64,000 bases of DNA from Microbacterium binotii (GTDB taxonomy: Bacteria > Actinomycetota > Actinomycetes > Actinomycetales > Microbacteriaceae). The first letter of the stretch is position 1. The number at the start of each line of letters is the position of its first letter. The notes beneath the pieces are model-generated. The model was given only the letters and a program-made list of their open reading frames with translations, had not been told where the DNA came from and did not search any database. This document shows positions 26,352 through 35,611 of the stretch, in pieces. Where the stretch lies: assembly GCF_021398715.1 (NCBI RefSeq), contig NZ_CP090347.1, positions 1,302,001 through 1,366,000 of the forward strand, written 5' to 3'. A program made the position numbers and the translations under genes.

Positions 26352-27446
26352 TCACGGCAGCGGCGTGTTGCGGGTTCCGAGCCGCGAGGTGTCGACGGTG
26401 TCGCGCGCGCCGCGCACGAGCCCCTGGATGAACCCGGCGCCCCAGGCGAGATGCATCGAGGGGAGGACTCCCGCCGTCCAGAGCTTGTCGCGCCATCCTC
26501 TTCCGCCGCCCGGGCCCAGGGCGACGCCGACGATGAGAACCGCGTACGCGACCACGGGCAGGTAGACCGCGTTGGCGATGACAGCGGCGATGCCGGAGAG
26601 GACACCGGTGAGCTGCAGCGCACCGGTCACGGCGGCGAGGGCCACACTGGCCACGAGGAGGGGCGGGGCGAAGAAGCGCAGTGAGTTGCGACGGCCGTAG
26701 CGTCGCACCAGCTCGCCGCGCCACGCGCCGGTGGCACGGAACTGCCGCACGAGTCGCTGCCAGCTCTCGCGCGGCCAGTACGTCACACGCAGTGCGGGAT
26801 CGAACCAGACGCGGTACCCCGCCCGGCGGATGCGGAGGTTCAGTTCCCAGTCCTCGCCGCGGCGCAGGGACTCGTCGAATCCGCCGACCTCGTCGACGAC
26901 GACGCGGCGCATGACGCCGAGGTAGGCGGACTCGGCCGCGCTCTCGCGTCGTCCGCCGTGATACGCCCCGCCGCCCAGCCCGAACGGAGAGTTGTACGCG
27001 CGGGCGACGGCGCGCTGGAACGGTGTGCGCCCGTCGGCCTGCATCACCCCGCCGACGTTCGCGGCGCGGACGCGCGCCAGCGTCTCGAGTGCCCTCAGCG
27101 TGTAGCCGGGGGCGAGCTCCGAGTGAGCGTCGACCCGCACGATGGTCGCCAGCGTGCTGCGGGCGATCGCCAGGTTCAAGCCCGTCGGGATGTCGGCGTC
27201 GGGATTGCGCACGAGCAGGATGCGGTCGTCGCCGGCGGCGAGACGCTCGGCGATCTCGTCGGTGCCGTCCGAGGAGGGGCCCAGCGCCAGCACGAGCTCC
27301 ATGGGGCCGGGAGTCTGCTGCGCGAGCACGCTCTGCACGGCGCGCTCCAGATATCGCGCCTCGTTCAGCACCGGCATGACGAAGGACACCCCTGCCTCGG
27401 CGCTGGGAACCGGGGCGTCACGATGGCCCCCCGCGTCGACGTGCAT
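26352..27446 (-). CDS. Family 2 glycosyltransferase with C-terminal membrane segments
   Basis: The 364-residue protein has a GT-A fold N-terminus: SFVMPVLNEARYLERAV, the DxD-equivalent VRVDAHSEL near 110 and the acceptor motif GEDWELNLRIRRAG near 200. Two or three hydrophobic segments near 260-330 anchor it in the membrane. It resembles the glycosyltransferases of exopolysaccharide loci. It converges on the TagF-like pair with 1 bp between stops and probably decorates or builds part of the same wall polymer. Confidence 0.85.
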   Translation of the reverse strand: MHVDAGGHRDAPVPSAEAGVSFVMPVLNEARYLERAVQSVLAQQTPGPMELVLALGPSSDGTDEIAERLAAGDDRILLVRNPDADIPTGLNLAIARSTLATIVRVDAHSELAPGYTLRALETLARVRAANVGGVMQADGRTPFQRAVARAYNSPFGLGGGAYHGGRRESAAESAYLGVMRRVVVDEVGGFDESLRRGEDWELNLRIRRAGYRVWFDPALRVTYWPRESWQRLVRQFRATGAWRGELVRRYGRRNSLRFFAPPLLVASVALAAVTGALQLTGVLSGIAAVIANAVYLPVVAYAVLIVGVALGPGGGRGWRDKLWTAGVLPSMHLAWGAGFIQGLVRGARDTVDTSRLGTRNTPLP

Positions 27447-27474
27447 CCGACGATCATCCCATGCGTGCGCTGGT

Positions 27475-27480
27475 TAGGCT
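27475..27480 (+). promoter_or_regulatory. Leaderless -10 element for the third TagF-like gene
   Basis: TAGGCT ends 6 nt before the ATG at 27487. The spacer ggaagg could instead act as a ribosome binding site for a longer transcript. Confidence 0.45.
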
Positions 27481-27486
27481 GGAAGG

Positions 27487-28770
27487 ATGGGCCTGGCATC
27501 AGACATCCGCAAGGCGCGGGGACTTCTCCGGAAGGTCCTCGACAACCGCTCCGCCGTGCGCCAGGTGCGCGCGATGCGCACCCCGCTGCCGGTCGGTCGC
27601 TTCCGGGTCGGTGTCTACTTCGCCGACGGCGCCGTGAACCTCTACCAGATGCGTCAGTGGTACAAGCCGCTCCAGAAGCTCGCCGAGACCTGGCCCGTCC
27701 TGGTGCTCAGCCGGAACGCCACCTCGGCGGCGGCGATCATGACCGAGAGCGAGCTGCCCGTCGCGTTCGTGCCGACCGTGCGCGACCTCGAGAAGGTCGT
27801 GGCGGCGCAGGGACTGCGCATCGTGCTGTACGTGAATCAGAACACGCGCAACTTCCAGATGTTCCGCTACGGGCATCGCTGGCACGTGTTCGTCAACCAC
27901 GGCGAGTCCGACAAGATGTACATGACCACGAATCAGTTCAAGGCGTACGACTACGCCCTGATCGCGGGGGATGCGGCTCGCGAACGTCTGGGACGCGTGC
28001 TGTGGAACTACGACCTCGACGCCCGCACGATCGCGATCGGTCGACCGCAGGCGGACCACTACTCCGGGGCGCTGCCCTACACTCCGGACGATCGCACGGT
28101 CGTGCTCTACGCACCGACCTGGGAGGGCGATCGACCCTCCGCGTTCTACGGATCCATCGTCAGTCACGGAGAGGCACTGGCCTCAGCCGTCCTCGGCTCT
28201 GCACGCCACCGCCTCATCTACCGACCGCACCCCCGCAGCGGCGTGGTCGACCACGAGTACCTGGCCGCGCATCGACGCATCGTCGCCGCGATCGCCGCGG
28301 CGAACGCCGCCGACCCCGCCGCTCAGCACGTCTACGACGACGGCCCGGAACTCGGCTGGCAGCTGGCGGCCTCCGACGTCGCGGTGGTCGACATCTCCGC
28401 CATGGTCTACGACCGCCTCGCTGCCGACAAGCCGTTGCTGATCACGCGGCCCGTCGATGAGCGTGCCGCGGTCGACACCAGCGGCTATCTCTCCGCGTGC
28501 GAGTGGCTGGATGCGGCCGATGCCCCCCGCATCCTGGCCGAGGTCGATCGCCTGGTCGGCGATCCCGAGGCGGTCGCTCGCCTCGCGCACTGGGTCGACC
28601 ACTACTTCGGCGACACCTCGCCGGGGGCTCCGACGGCACGCTTCCACGCGGCGATCGGCCGACTCATGGACGAATGGGACCAGTGGCACGCACGAGCGGG
28701 CGGCGACGCGGACGACGCTGCGGCGCAGGCCGAGCTCGACTCTCACGCCGGCCGCGAAGAAGCTTCCTGA
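27487..28770 (+). CDS. CDP-glycerol glycerophosphotransferase-family protein (divergent)
   Basis: The 427-residue protein has the general layout of the glycerophosphotransferase family: VFVNHGESDKMY near 140, VLYAPTWEGDRPS near 207, LIYRPHPRSG near 240 and VVDISAMVYDRLAADKPLL near 300. The TDYSS motif of the other two copies is replaced by DISAM, so this is a distinct subfamily. It diverges from the GT2 gene. The C-terminal 30 residues are Ala/Asp-rich and probably disordered. A role in teichoic-acid-like polymer synthesis is inferred from family and context. Confidence 0.8.
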   Translation: MGLASDIRKARGLLRKVLDNRSAVRQVRAMRTPLPVGRFRVGVYFADGAVNLYQMRQWYKPLQKLAETWPVLVLSRNATSAAAIMTESELPVAFVPTVRDLEKVVAAQGLRIVLYVNQNTRNFQMFRYGHRWHVFVNHGESDKMYMTTNQFKAYDYALIAGDAARERLGRVLWNYDLDARTIAIGRPQADHYSGALPYTPDDRTVVLYAPTWEGDRPSAFYGSIVSHGEALASAVLGSARHRLIYRPHPRSGVVDHEYLAAHRRIVAAIAAANAADPAAQHVYDDGPELGWQLAASDVAVVDISAMVYDRLAADKPLLITRPVDERAAVDTSGYLSACEWLDAADAPRILAEVDRLVGDPEAVARLAHWVDHYFGDTSPGAPTARFHAAIGRLMDEWDQWHARAGGDADDAAAQAELDSHAGREEAS

Positions 28771-28784
28771 GACGCAACGTCCGC

Positions 28785-29738
28785 TCAGCGATCCGGTAGG
28801 TCCTCGCTGGCCGAGGGATCCACGGGGGAGTCGGACGGCCGCTGCTTCCGGCGAACGGAGCCGAGCGCCTTCGTGGCGTTGCGCGTGCGGCGGGTGGCGG
28901 ATCCCGCGGCCTGCGCGACGAGCCCGCCGGCGCGCGCGAGGCCCCGCCCGGCGAGCCGCTCGAGCGGTGCGGCGCCCGGGCGAGGCTCGAGCTCCGCGGG
29001 CAGATCGAGGGGCGGCATCCCGAACGCGCGTCGAGACGTGGTGATCACACGTCGCCCGAGCAGATGGTTGCCGGCGCCGCCGACCGCAGCGCCCACGCCG
29101 AAGGGCAGCGCCTTGCCGACGAAGGAGGCGCCGCCGCGGGCGGCGAAACGGTGCAGGAACGAGGTCTTCAGACGGTCGACCAGCGGACCGAGCGCCGCGC
29201 GGGGCAGCGTCGTGGTGATCAACTCTCCCCAGTAGGTGCTGCGCGACGGGCCCTTGCCGCCGGCCTGCCGGGCGAGCTGGGTGACCAGGTCGATCCCCTC
29301 CTGACCGAGCAGCAGCGTCAGAACGAGCGCGCGGGCCCGGTCGGGGTTCTCGACCGGGAGCCCGTGCACTTCGGCCACCGACTGCGCGAACAACGTCGTC
29401 GTCTCCAGGAAGCCGAGAGTCTCCACGCCGCTCAGCGCCAGCGTGACGCCGGTGCCGATGCCGGGCACGACGGCCGTCGCGCCGACGGCGGCTCCGCCGG
29501 TGGTCACCGCCGCGAGGTACCGGCGCTCCAGCATCCGCACGATCTCGAGCGTCGTGGCGCGCGGGTGGCGCACTCGGATGCTGCGCAGGTGCGCGAGCAC
29601 CACGGGGCGCTGGACGGCGAGCACGCGATCGAGGGCGCGCACCGTGAACGGGTGCTCGCTCGACCCGACGGGTGGGATGCCTCCCTGCCACGGCGACTCG
29701 TCCGGCAGGCTGTGGATGCGGTGGACCTTCTCCGGCAT
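28785..29738 (-). CDS. Conserved actinobacterial protein of unknown function
   Basis: The 317-residue protein is not recognised with certainty. The middle third contains Gly/Ala/Val-rich hydrophobic stretches (TTGGAAVGATAVVPGIGTG and SFVGKALPFGVGAAVGG) that could be re-entrant or membrane-associated, with a vague resemblance to EcsC-type proteins. The C-terminus is basic (RRKQRPSDS) and disordered. A TAGCAT box 6 nt before the ATG suggests a leaderless transcript. It converges tightly (14 bp) on the glycerophosphotransferase gene; no functional link can be shown. Confidence 0.65.
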   Translation of the reverse strand: MPEKVHRIHSLPDESPWQGGIPPVGSSEHPFTVRALDRVLAVQRPVVLAHLRSIRVRHPRATTLEIVRMLERRYLAAVTTGGAAVGATAVVPGIGTGVTLALSGVETLGFLETTTLFAQSVAEVHGLPVENPDRARALVLTLLLGQEGIDLVTQLARQAGGKGPSRSTYWGELITTTLPRAALGPLVDRLKTSFLHRFAARGGASFVGKALPFGVGAAVGGAGNHLLGRRVITTSRRAFGMPPLDLPAELEPRPGAAPLERLAGRGLARAGGLVAQAAGSATRRTRNATKALGSVRRKQRPSDSPVDPSASEDLPDR

Positions 29739-29744
29739 CCTGCG

Positions 29745-29750
29745 ATGCTA
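29745..29750 (-). promoter_or_regulatory. Leaderless -10 element for the conserved unknown gene
   Basis: On the coding strand TAGCAT ends 6 nt before the ATG at 29738. Confidence 0.5.
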
Positions 29751-29785
29751 GGCGCCTCGGCTGAACGGCGCCGGGGGATTGCGGA

Positions 29786-30487
29786 TCAGACGAACTGGTT
29801 CGCGCGTTCGAGGTCTTCGGCGAAGTCGACCTCGACGGCGTACAGGTCGGAGATGTCCATCGGCTCGAGCAGGAGGCCGTCGTGCTGGATGGCGAGCTCG
29901 AGACCGCGCTCGAAGTAGTCCTGATCGTCGACGCGCGCAAGGTGGTGCATGAAGGAGCGCTTGTCGGCGCGCGAGATGTAGTTGATTCCCACGGCCTCGC
30001 CGATTCCGCCGCGGACGGTCTTGGACAGCTCCTTGATGAAGCCCTCGCTCGTGACGGTGTACTTGACCTCTTCGTCGCTCACCTTCGCGGTGTTGACGGT
30101 GACGAAGGACTGCTCGCGCTCGATGAGCGCCACGGCCCGGCCCAGCACGCGGGGGTCGAAGACGACGTCGCCGTTCATCCAGAGCACACCCGCCTTGCCG
30201 GTCGCGGACAGCGCGCGCAGGAGGCTCTTCGAGGTGTTGGTCTGGTCGTAGCGCTCGTTGTAGACGTAGTCCGCCTCGGGGAAGGCCTCCACGATGGTCT
30301 CGGCGCGGTAGCCGACGACCGTCGTGATCTTGGCGTCCGTGCCGAAGGCTGCGCGGATGTTGTCGTGCTGCTGGCGCATGATGCTGCGCCCGTCGCTCAG
30401 CTGGGTCAGCGGCTTGGGGAGGCTGCGGCCGAGGCGCGAGCCCATGCCTGCGGCAAGGATCACAGTCTGAAGTCTCATAAGATTCAT
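29786..30487 (-). CDS. NTP transferase (LicC/phosphocholine cytidylyltransferase-like)
   Basis: The 233-residue protein has the nucleotidyltransferase signature VILAAGMGSRLGRSLPKPL at the N-terminus and metal-binding WMNGDVVFD near 100, with VDFAEDLERAN at the end. It is closest in layout to small sugar-phosphate or choline-phosphate nucleotidyltransferases that make CDP- or UDP-activated precursors. Beside glycerophosphotransferase genes it may supply an activated wall-polymer building block; the substrate is inference. Two ATGs lie 9 bp apart; an AGGAG sits 2 nt before the first and 11 nt before the second, so the start could be 30487 or 30478. Confidence 0.82.
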   Translation of the reverse strand: MNLMRLQTVILAAGMGSRLGRSLPKPLTQLSDGRSIMRQQHDNIRAAFGTDAKITTVVGYRAETIVEAFPEADYVYNERYDQTNTSKSLLRALSATGKAGVLWMNGDVVFDPRVLGRAVALIEREQSFVTVNTAKVSDEEVKYTVTSEGFIKELSKTVRGGIGEAVGINYISRADKRSFMHHLARVDDQDYFERGLELAIQHDGLLLEPMDISDLYAVEVDFAEDLERANQFV

Positions 30488-30658
30488 TGCTCCTGGAGTC
30501 GAAGTTCACGGTCGGTTCACCGACGAAACACTCCTTTGTGCCGGGCCCATGGTATCCGGGCCACCTGGAAGCCCGCAGATCTCCCCACCGCCGTTGTGGA
30601 TTCGTGACAATCGATGACAGGGCCGCATCCCACCGATGGGATCGTCAGGGGCGGTTGA

Positions 30659-30664
30659 TACGTT
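30659..30664 (+). promoter_or_regulatory. Leaderless -10 element for the ABC ATPase gene
   Basis: TACGTT ends 6 nt before the GTG at 30671; the intervening ggggaa could double as a ribosome binding site. Confidence 0.45.
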
Positions 30665-30670
30665 GGGGAA

Positions 30671-32404
30671 GTGACCTCCACTCCTTCCGGTTCCGACGCG
30701 CCCACGCCCGACGACGGCTCCGCTGAGGAGGCCTCCGCGGCTGCGAAGAAACCGGCGTCCACGCGCCCTGCGACTCCGCGCACTCCGCGGTCCACGACCG
30801 CCCGTCCGGCAGCGGCGCGCAAGCCCGCTGCGAAGAAGCCGGCGCCCTCGGCCGCAGCAGCAGCCGCGGCCGACGAGAACGAACCCGCCGCGCCCGCAGC
30901 TCCGAAGAAGCCCGCGGCGAAGCGGCCGACGGCGGCCTCGCGTCCCGCGGGCTCGACCACGGAGGATGCGGCGGCGCCGGCGGCGGCGAAGAAGCCCGCC
31001 GCGGCGAAGAAGCCCGCCGCGCCGAAGAAGCCGGCGGCGCCCAGGAAGCCCGCAGCGCGGACCACGACCGCCCGCACCGGCGAGACCGCACCCAAGCCGC
31101 GCACCGCGTCGCCGCGAGCGAAGTCGGCGCCGGCGGCAGCGAAGACGCCGCGCGCGGCCGCTGCGAAGACACCGCCCGTGGCCCCGATCGATGCGCCGGT
31201 TCCGGTGGACTTCGTCATCCCGCCCAAACCACCCCTGCCGCCGCGTGCGACCCCGCCGGGTGCGGACCAGCCGACCGCGGTCGACGAGGTGCAGGTTTCC
31301 GACGAGGTGCTCGTTTCCGACGAGGTGATCGTCCCCGATGAGGCGCCGGTCGAGGCCGCATCGCCCGAGGTACTGGACGAGGTGCCCGTCGTCACGGCGA
31401 CGGGCGCCGCGACCGAGCAGCGCGCTCCCGAGCCCGCTGACCCGGCGCCGGCGGAGATCGTCGAGGTGGAGGAAGTCGTCCAGGTCGTCGAGGTCGTCGA
31501 CGAGGTGCCCGAGACGGACGACGAGACCCTCGACGACGCGGTGGCGCTGACATCGGCGGCCGTGGTGGTCGAGACGACGGAGGATGAGGCGTCCGAACGG
31601 TTGTTCTCGGATGTCGCCGAGAGGGCGGCCTCGGCGGATGCGCCCTCGCTGGCGCTCGAGGTGAGTGGCCTCGCGAAGTCCTACGGCTCGACGGTCGCGG
31701 TCGCGGGCATCGACCTCGCCGTCCCCGCCGGCACCTTCTACGGTCTCGTCGGACCGAACGGCGCTGGCAAGACCACCACGCTCTCGATGATCGCCGGGCT
31801 CCTGAAGCCCGACGCGGGCACGATCCGCGTCGCTGGCGTCGACGCGCGCACCCGGTCGCGTGACGCCAAGAGGCTGATCGGCGTGCTGCCGGACCGACTG
31901 CGCACCTTCGATCGCCTGACCGGTCGCCAGCTGCTGTCGTACGCGGGGCTGCTGCGCGGTCTCGATGCGAACACCGTGGAGCGCCGCGCCTCCGACTTGG
32001 GGCGTGCCTTCGACCTGACCTCGGCGCTGGGCCGGTCCGTTTCGGACTACTCCGCGGGCATGACGAAGAAGATCATGCTCGCCGCAGCCCTCATCCACTC
32101 ACCCCGGCTGCTCGTGCTCGATGAGCCCTTCGAGGCCGTCGACCCTGTCTCGAGTTCGGTGATCCTCGACATCCTGGGCACATATGTGTCGCACGGCGGA
32201 ACCGTTCTGCTCTCCAGCCACGGAATGGACCTGGTCGAGCGCGTGTGCGATCGCGTGGCGGTGATCGTCTCCGGTCAGGTGCTGGTGGACGGCACGGTGT
32301 CCGAGGTCCGCGGCGAGCAGACGCTCGAGGCACGGTTCCTCGAGCTCGTCGGCGGCTCGAACGAGGTGGAGGGCCTCGAATGGCTGCACACGTTCTCCGA
32401 CTGA
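30671..32404 (+). CDS. ABC transporter ATPase with long histone-H1-like N-terminal extension
   Basis: This protein has 577 residues, twice a normal ABC ATPase. Residues 1-185 are Ala/Lys/Pro low complexity with repeated KKPAA-type units, like histone H1 tails. Residues 195-320 are acidic, with repeats such as VSDEV and EVVEVV. The ATPase domain starts near 330: Walker A GPNGAGKTTT near 360, a divergent signature DYSAGMTKK near 460, Walker B LLVLDEPFEAVD near 482 and H-loop SSHG. The next gene, a polytopic membrane protein, overlaps it by 25 bp and is the likely permease. The role of the N-terminal tail is unknown. Confidence 0.85.
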   Translation: MTSTPSGSDAPTPDDGSAEEASAAAKKPASTRPATPRTPRSTTARPAAARKPAAKKPAPSAAAAAAADENEPAAPAAPKKPAAKRPTAASRPAGSTTEDAAAPAAAKKPAAAKKPAAPKKPAAPRKPAARTTTARTGETAPKPRTASPRAKSAPAAAKTPRAAAAKTPPVAPIDAPVPVDFVIPPKPPLPPRATPPGADQPTAVDEVQVSDEVLVSDEVIVPDEAPVEAASPEVLDEVPVVTATGAATEQRAPEPADPAPAEIVEVEEVVQVVEVVDEVPETDDETLDDAVALTSAAVVVETTEDEASERLFSDVAERAASADAPSLALEVSGLAKSYGSTVAVAGIDLAVPAGTFYGLVGPNGAGKTTTLSMIAGLLKPDAGTIRVAGVDARTRSRDAKRLIGVLPDRLRTFDRLTGRQLLSYAGLLRGLDANTVERRASDLGRAFDLTSALGRSVSDYSAGMTKKIMLAAALIHSPRLLVLDEPFEAVDPVSSSVILDILGTYVSHGGTVLLSSHGMDLVERVCDRVAVIVSGQVLVDGTVSEVRGEQTLEARFLELVGGSNEVEGLEWLHTFSD

Positions 32405-33951
32405 GGGCCGCCCTCCTGATCGGGGCGCTGCGCGGCGATGCCGCGGAGCGCTGGCGTGCGATCATCGCGAGCGTCCTCGTCGTGGGCGGCGTGGTCGCGG
32501 CCTGCATCGCCCAGATCGCACTGCAGTCGGTCACCGCGCAATCCGCCTTCGTGGTGACGGTTCTCGGAGGCAGCGCGGTCGCGGTCGGTTACGCGCTTGC
32601 GCCTCCGATCTCCGGAAGCCCGGACCAGCTCGACCCGCGCCGGTTCCAGACCTTCGGACTGGAACCCAGATCTCTCGCGAGCTCGATCCTGCTCGCGAGC
32701 GTCGTCAGCGTGCCTGTCCTGGCGTTGGCGGCGGTTGCCGTGGCGACCGCCGTGATGTGGTTCTCGCAGGACGCCGGAGCGCTGTCTGCGATCGGACCTC
32801 TGCTGGGCGTGGTGACGGCGGTGCTGCTCACCCGGGTCGCTGCGGGACTCGCCTCGATGTGGACGCTTCCGCGCCGGTCGCGCGAGCTCACCGGACTGTT
32901 CATCCTCGCGCTGCTGGTCGTCTTCGTGCCGGTCGGGGTGTTCTTCGCCTCGCTCGACTGGGGTGATGCCGTTCCGAGTCAACTCGATGCGGCGGCGCAC
33001 GTGCTCGCGTTCACGCCGATCGGTGCCGCCTGGGCGTTGCCGGGCCTCGCCGCGATCGGCGATGTCGGCGGGCTCTGGCTCGCCGCGATCGTCGCGCTGG
33101 TCACGATCGCCCTGCTCGGATGGGCGTGGTTCGCGATCGTGCGCCGCGCACTCACGACGATCGAACGCCCGCTCGCTGCGCGTGAGCGCGGCGGCATGGG
33201 ATGGTTCGCGGTGCTGCCCAGCACCGCCGGGGGCGCCATCGCCGCCCGCAGCCTCACTTACTGGCTGCGCGATCGTCGCTACGGCGTGAATGTGCTCGTC
33301 GTTCCGGTAGCGGCGCTGCTGACCACCATCCCGCTGCTGGTCGCGGGCGTGCCCGCCGAGTATGTGGCGCTGGTGCCGGTGCCCATCATCGCGCTCTTCT
33401 TCGGCTGGTTGCCCCACAACGACGTCGCCTACGACTCCACCGCGGTGTGGATGCACGTCGCCTCCGGTGTGCGCGGCATCTCCGACCGCGTGGGTCGCCT
33501 CGTGCCGATCCTGCTCATCGCGGTGCCGACGTTCGCCGTCGCCGTCCCTGTCGCGGTCGCCATCCATGGGCGGTGGGCGCACCTGCCGGCACTCGCGGGC
33601 GTGACGATCAGTCTGTTCCTGTCCGGCCTGGGACTCTCCTCCATCGCCTCGGCGGCGGCGCCGTATGCGGTATCGCGTCCGGGTGACAGTCCCTTCCAGC
33701 AGCCTCAGCGCACGGGATCCGCCGGCATCCTCTCGCAGGCGCTCGTGATGCTGGGGGCGCTGGCTGTGAGCGTACCGACGCTCTGGTGGGCGTGGCAGGC
33801 GGTCTCGGACGATCAGTCCTTCGGCCTCGCGGCCCTCGTGGGCGGGGCGACGACGGGGGTCGTCGTGCTCGGAGTGGGACTCGCCATCGGCGCACAGGTG
33901 TTCGAGCGGCGTGAGAGCGAGCTCATGGAGTTCGCTGCCACGAGTTCGTGA
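32380..33951 (+). CDS. ABC transporter permease-like polytopic membrane protein
   Basis: The 523-residue protein is very hydrophobic, with about 12 membrane segments and no soluble domain. The ATG at 32380 lies inside the preceding ATPase gene (25-bp overlap) with gagg upstream; longer readings would overlap the ATPase extensively. Its coupling to the ATPase implies an ABC-2-type exporter. No recognised substrate motif is present. Confidence 0.78.
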   Translation: MAAHVLRLRAALLIGALRGDAAERWRAIIASVLVVGGVVAACIAQIALQSVTAQSAFVVTVLGGSAVAVGYALAPPISGSPDQLDPRRFQTFGLEPRSLASSILLASVVSVPVLALAAVAVATAVMWFSQDAGALSAIGPLLGVVTAVLLTRVAAGLASMWTLPRRSRELTGLFILALLVVFVPVGVFFASLDWGDAVPSQLDAAAHVLAFTPIGAAWALPGLAAIGDVGGLWLAAIVALVTIALLGWAWFAIVRRALTTIERPLAARERGGMGWFAVLPSTAGGAIAARSLTYWLRDRRYGVNVLVVPVAALLTTIPLLVAGVPAEYVALVPVPIIALFFGWLPHNDVAYDSTAVWMHVASGVRGISDRVGRLVPILLIAVPTFAVAVPVAVAIHGRWAHLPALAGVTISLFLSGLGLSSIASAAAPYAVSRPGDSPFQQPQRTGSAGILSQALVMLGALAVSVPTLWWAWQAVSDDQSFGLAALVGGATTGVVVLGVGLAIGAQVFERRESELMEFAATSS

Positions 33952-33977
33952 CCCGAGCCGCGCGCACCCCTCGCGGC

Positions 33978-33983
33978 TACACT
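33978..33983 (+). promoter_or_regulatory. Leaderless -10 element for the DUF3039 gene
   Basis: TACACT ends 8 nt before the ATG at 33992, with no Shine-Dalgarno between. Confidence 0.5.
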
Positions 33984-33991
33984 TGCTGACC

Positions 33992-34258
33992 ATGAGCACC
34001 CCTGCCGACAGCCCCGACCAGGGCGGCCTCGCCACCCTCGACCGCGAGCTCGAAGAGCTCATCCGCGAAGAGACCATCGAGCCCGGCGATCACGAGCGCT
34101 TCTCGCACTACGTGAAGAAGGAGAAGATCCTCGAATCGGCCATCACGGGCAAGCCCGTGCGCGCGCTGTGCGGCAAGAAGTGGACGCCCGGTCGCGATCC
34201 GGAGAAGTTCCCGGTCTGCCCGTCGTGCAAGGAGATCTACGAGTCGCTGCAGCAGTGA
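33992..34258 (+). CDS. DUF3039 family small zinc-binding-like protein
   Basis: The 88-residue protein has a basic KKEKILESAITGKPVRALCG core and the late CPSCKEIYE; the Cys at VRALCGKKW with CPSC could bind zinc. This is the actinobacterial DUF3039 family of unknown function. It has its own promoter between the ABC permease and pncB. Confidence 0.85.
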   Translation: MSTPADSPDQGGLATLDRELEELIREETIEPGDHERFSHYVKKEKILESAITGKPVRALCGKKWTPGRDPEKFPVCPSCKEIYESLQQ

Positions 34259-34268
34259 CGCGCGCCGC

Positions 34269-35573
34269 TCACAGGTAGCGGGTGGGAATCGCCGGATCCG
34301 ACCGGCTCAGACCGTGCGCCGCGAGGGGGAGTTCGCGGCGCACCATCAGATGGTGCGCCCGTGCGCCCTGCACACCCTCAGGGCCTTCGTGAGAGGCGTC
34401 GATCTCGCCGTGCTCGACGAGCGGTACCTGCAGCGGCCGGGCCTCTGCGAGCTCGGCGGGTGAGCCGGCCGCGTCGATGCGGATGAGCTCCGCCTCGGCG
34501 ACGCCGCCGCGCAGGCCCCGGAAGGCCGACTTCCGGCCGCCCGTCGACGTCTTTTCGGCGGACGCCTTCGCGACACTCACCCATGTTCCGTCGGGGTCCT
34601 GACGCGCGACCAGCTTGTAGACCATCCCCGCGGTCGGCGTACCCGAACCCGTCACGACGGACGTGCCGACGCCGTAGGCGTCGACGGGGGATGCGGCCAG
34701 TGCCGCCAGCGCGTACTCATCCAGGTCACTCGTGACGGTGATGCGTGTGTCGGTGGCGCCGAGGGCGTCGAGCTGCGCCCGCACGCGCGCCGCGACCACG
34801 GGCAGGTCGCCCGAGTCGATGCGCACGCCGCCGAGGCCGGTTCCCGCGACGCGGATCGCGGTCTCGACGCCCCGCTCGATGTCGTAGGTGTCGACGAGCA
34901 GCGTCGTCCCGAGTCCCTGGGCGGCGATCTGCGCGCGGAAAGCGTCCTCTTCGCGGTCGTGGAGGAGCGTCCACGCGTGGGCGGCGGTGCCCATGGTCGG
35001 GATGCCCCAGGTGCGCCCCGCCTCCAGATTGCTCGTGGCGCCGAAGCCGGCGATGTAGGCGGCTCGCGCGGCGGCGACGGCCGAGCGCTCCCCGGCTCGT
35101 CGCGAGCCCATCTCGGCCAGCGGCCGGTCGCCGGCAGCCAGCGACATCCGCGCGGCCGCCGTGGCGACGGCGGAGTCGTGGTTGAGCACGCTGAGGGCCA
35201 GGGTCTCGAGGATCACTGCCTCGAGGAAGCTGCCCTCGACGGTCAGTACGGGGGAGCCGGGGAAGTACAGCTCCCCCTCCCGGTAGCCGGTGATCGACCC
35301 GGTGAAGCGGAAGTGGGCGAGGGCGGCGATCGTGTCCGCATCCACCACGCCGTTCTCGCGGAGGTAGCGCAGCTCGTCGTCGCCGAAGCGGAAGTCGCGC
35401 AGCAGGGACAGCAGGCGACCGGTTCCCGCGACCACGCCGAAGCGGCGCCCTCCCGCAAGGCGCCGGGCGAACAGCTCGAAGACCGTGCGCCTTGTGGCGG
35501 TGCCGTCGCGCAGCGCCGCCTCGATCATGGTCAGCTCGTAGCGGTCGGTGAGCAGCGAGGTCGTCTCGGGCAT
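34269..35573 (-). CDS. pncB: Nicotinate phosphoribosyltransferase
   Basis: The 434-residue protein has the family N-terminus [16 protein letters not shown], the GSRRAGE segment near 145 and the phosphate-binding [12 protein letters not shown] near 255. It converts nicotinate and PRPP to nicotinate mononucleotide in the NAD salvage pathway. The ATG at 35573 is chosen because the family motif follows at once and a TAGAGT -10 box lies 7 nt upstream. It diverges from murI. Confidence 0.93.
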   Translation of the reverse strand: MPETTSLLTDRYELTMIEAALRDGTATRRTVFELFARRLAGGRRFGVVAGTGRLLSLLRDFRFGDDELRYLRENGVVDADTIAALAHFRFTGSITGYREGELYFPGSPVLTVEGSFLEAVILETLALSVLNHDSAVATAAARMSLAAGDRPLAEMGSRRAGERSAVAAARAAYIAGFGATSNLEAGRTWGIPTMGTAAHAWTLLHDREEDAFRAQIAAQGLGTTLLVDTYDIERGVETAIRVAGTGLGGVRIDSGDLPVVAARVRAQLDALGATDTRITVTSDLDEYALAALAASPVDAYGVGTSVVTGSGTPTAGMVYKLVARQDPDGTWVSVAKASAEKTSTGGRKSAFRGLRGGVAEAELIRIDAAGSPAELAEARPLQVPLVEHGEIDASHEGPEGVQGARAHHLMVRRELPLAAHGLSRSDPAIPTRYL

Positions 35574-35580
35574 GGCGGTC

Positions 35581-35586
35581 ACTCTA
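35581..35586 (-). promoter_or_regulatory. Leaderless -10 element for pncB
   Basis: On the coding strand TAGAGT ends 7 nt before the ATG at 35573. It faces away from the murI -10 box 11 bp further on. Confidence 0.5.
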
Positions 35587-35597
35587 TCGAGCGCGGG

Positions 35598-35603
35598 TAG
35601 GCT
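35598..35603 (+). promoter_or_regulatory. Leaderless -10 element for murI
   Basis: TAGGCT ends 8 nt before the GTG at 35612. The matching -35 position falls beside the pncB start codon, so the two divergent promoters overlap. Confidence 0.5.
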
Positions 35604-35611
35604 GGGTGATC

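Noticed and set aside
30760..31190. Tandem repeats in DNA
   Set aside because: They encode the KKPAA-type tail of the ABC ATPase; the repeat is at the protein level with varied codons.
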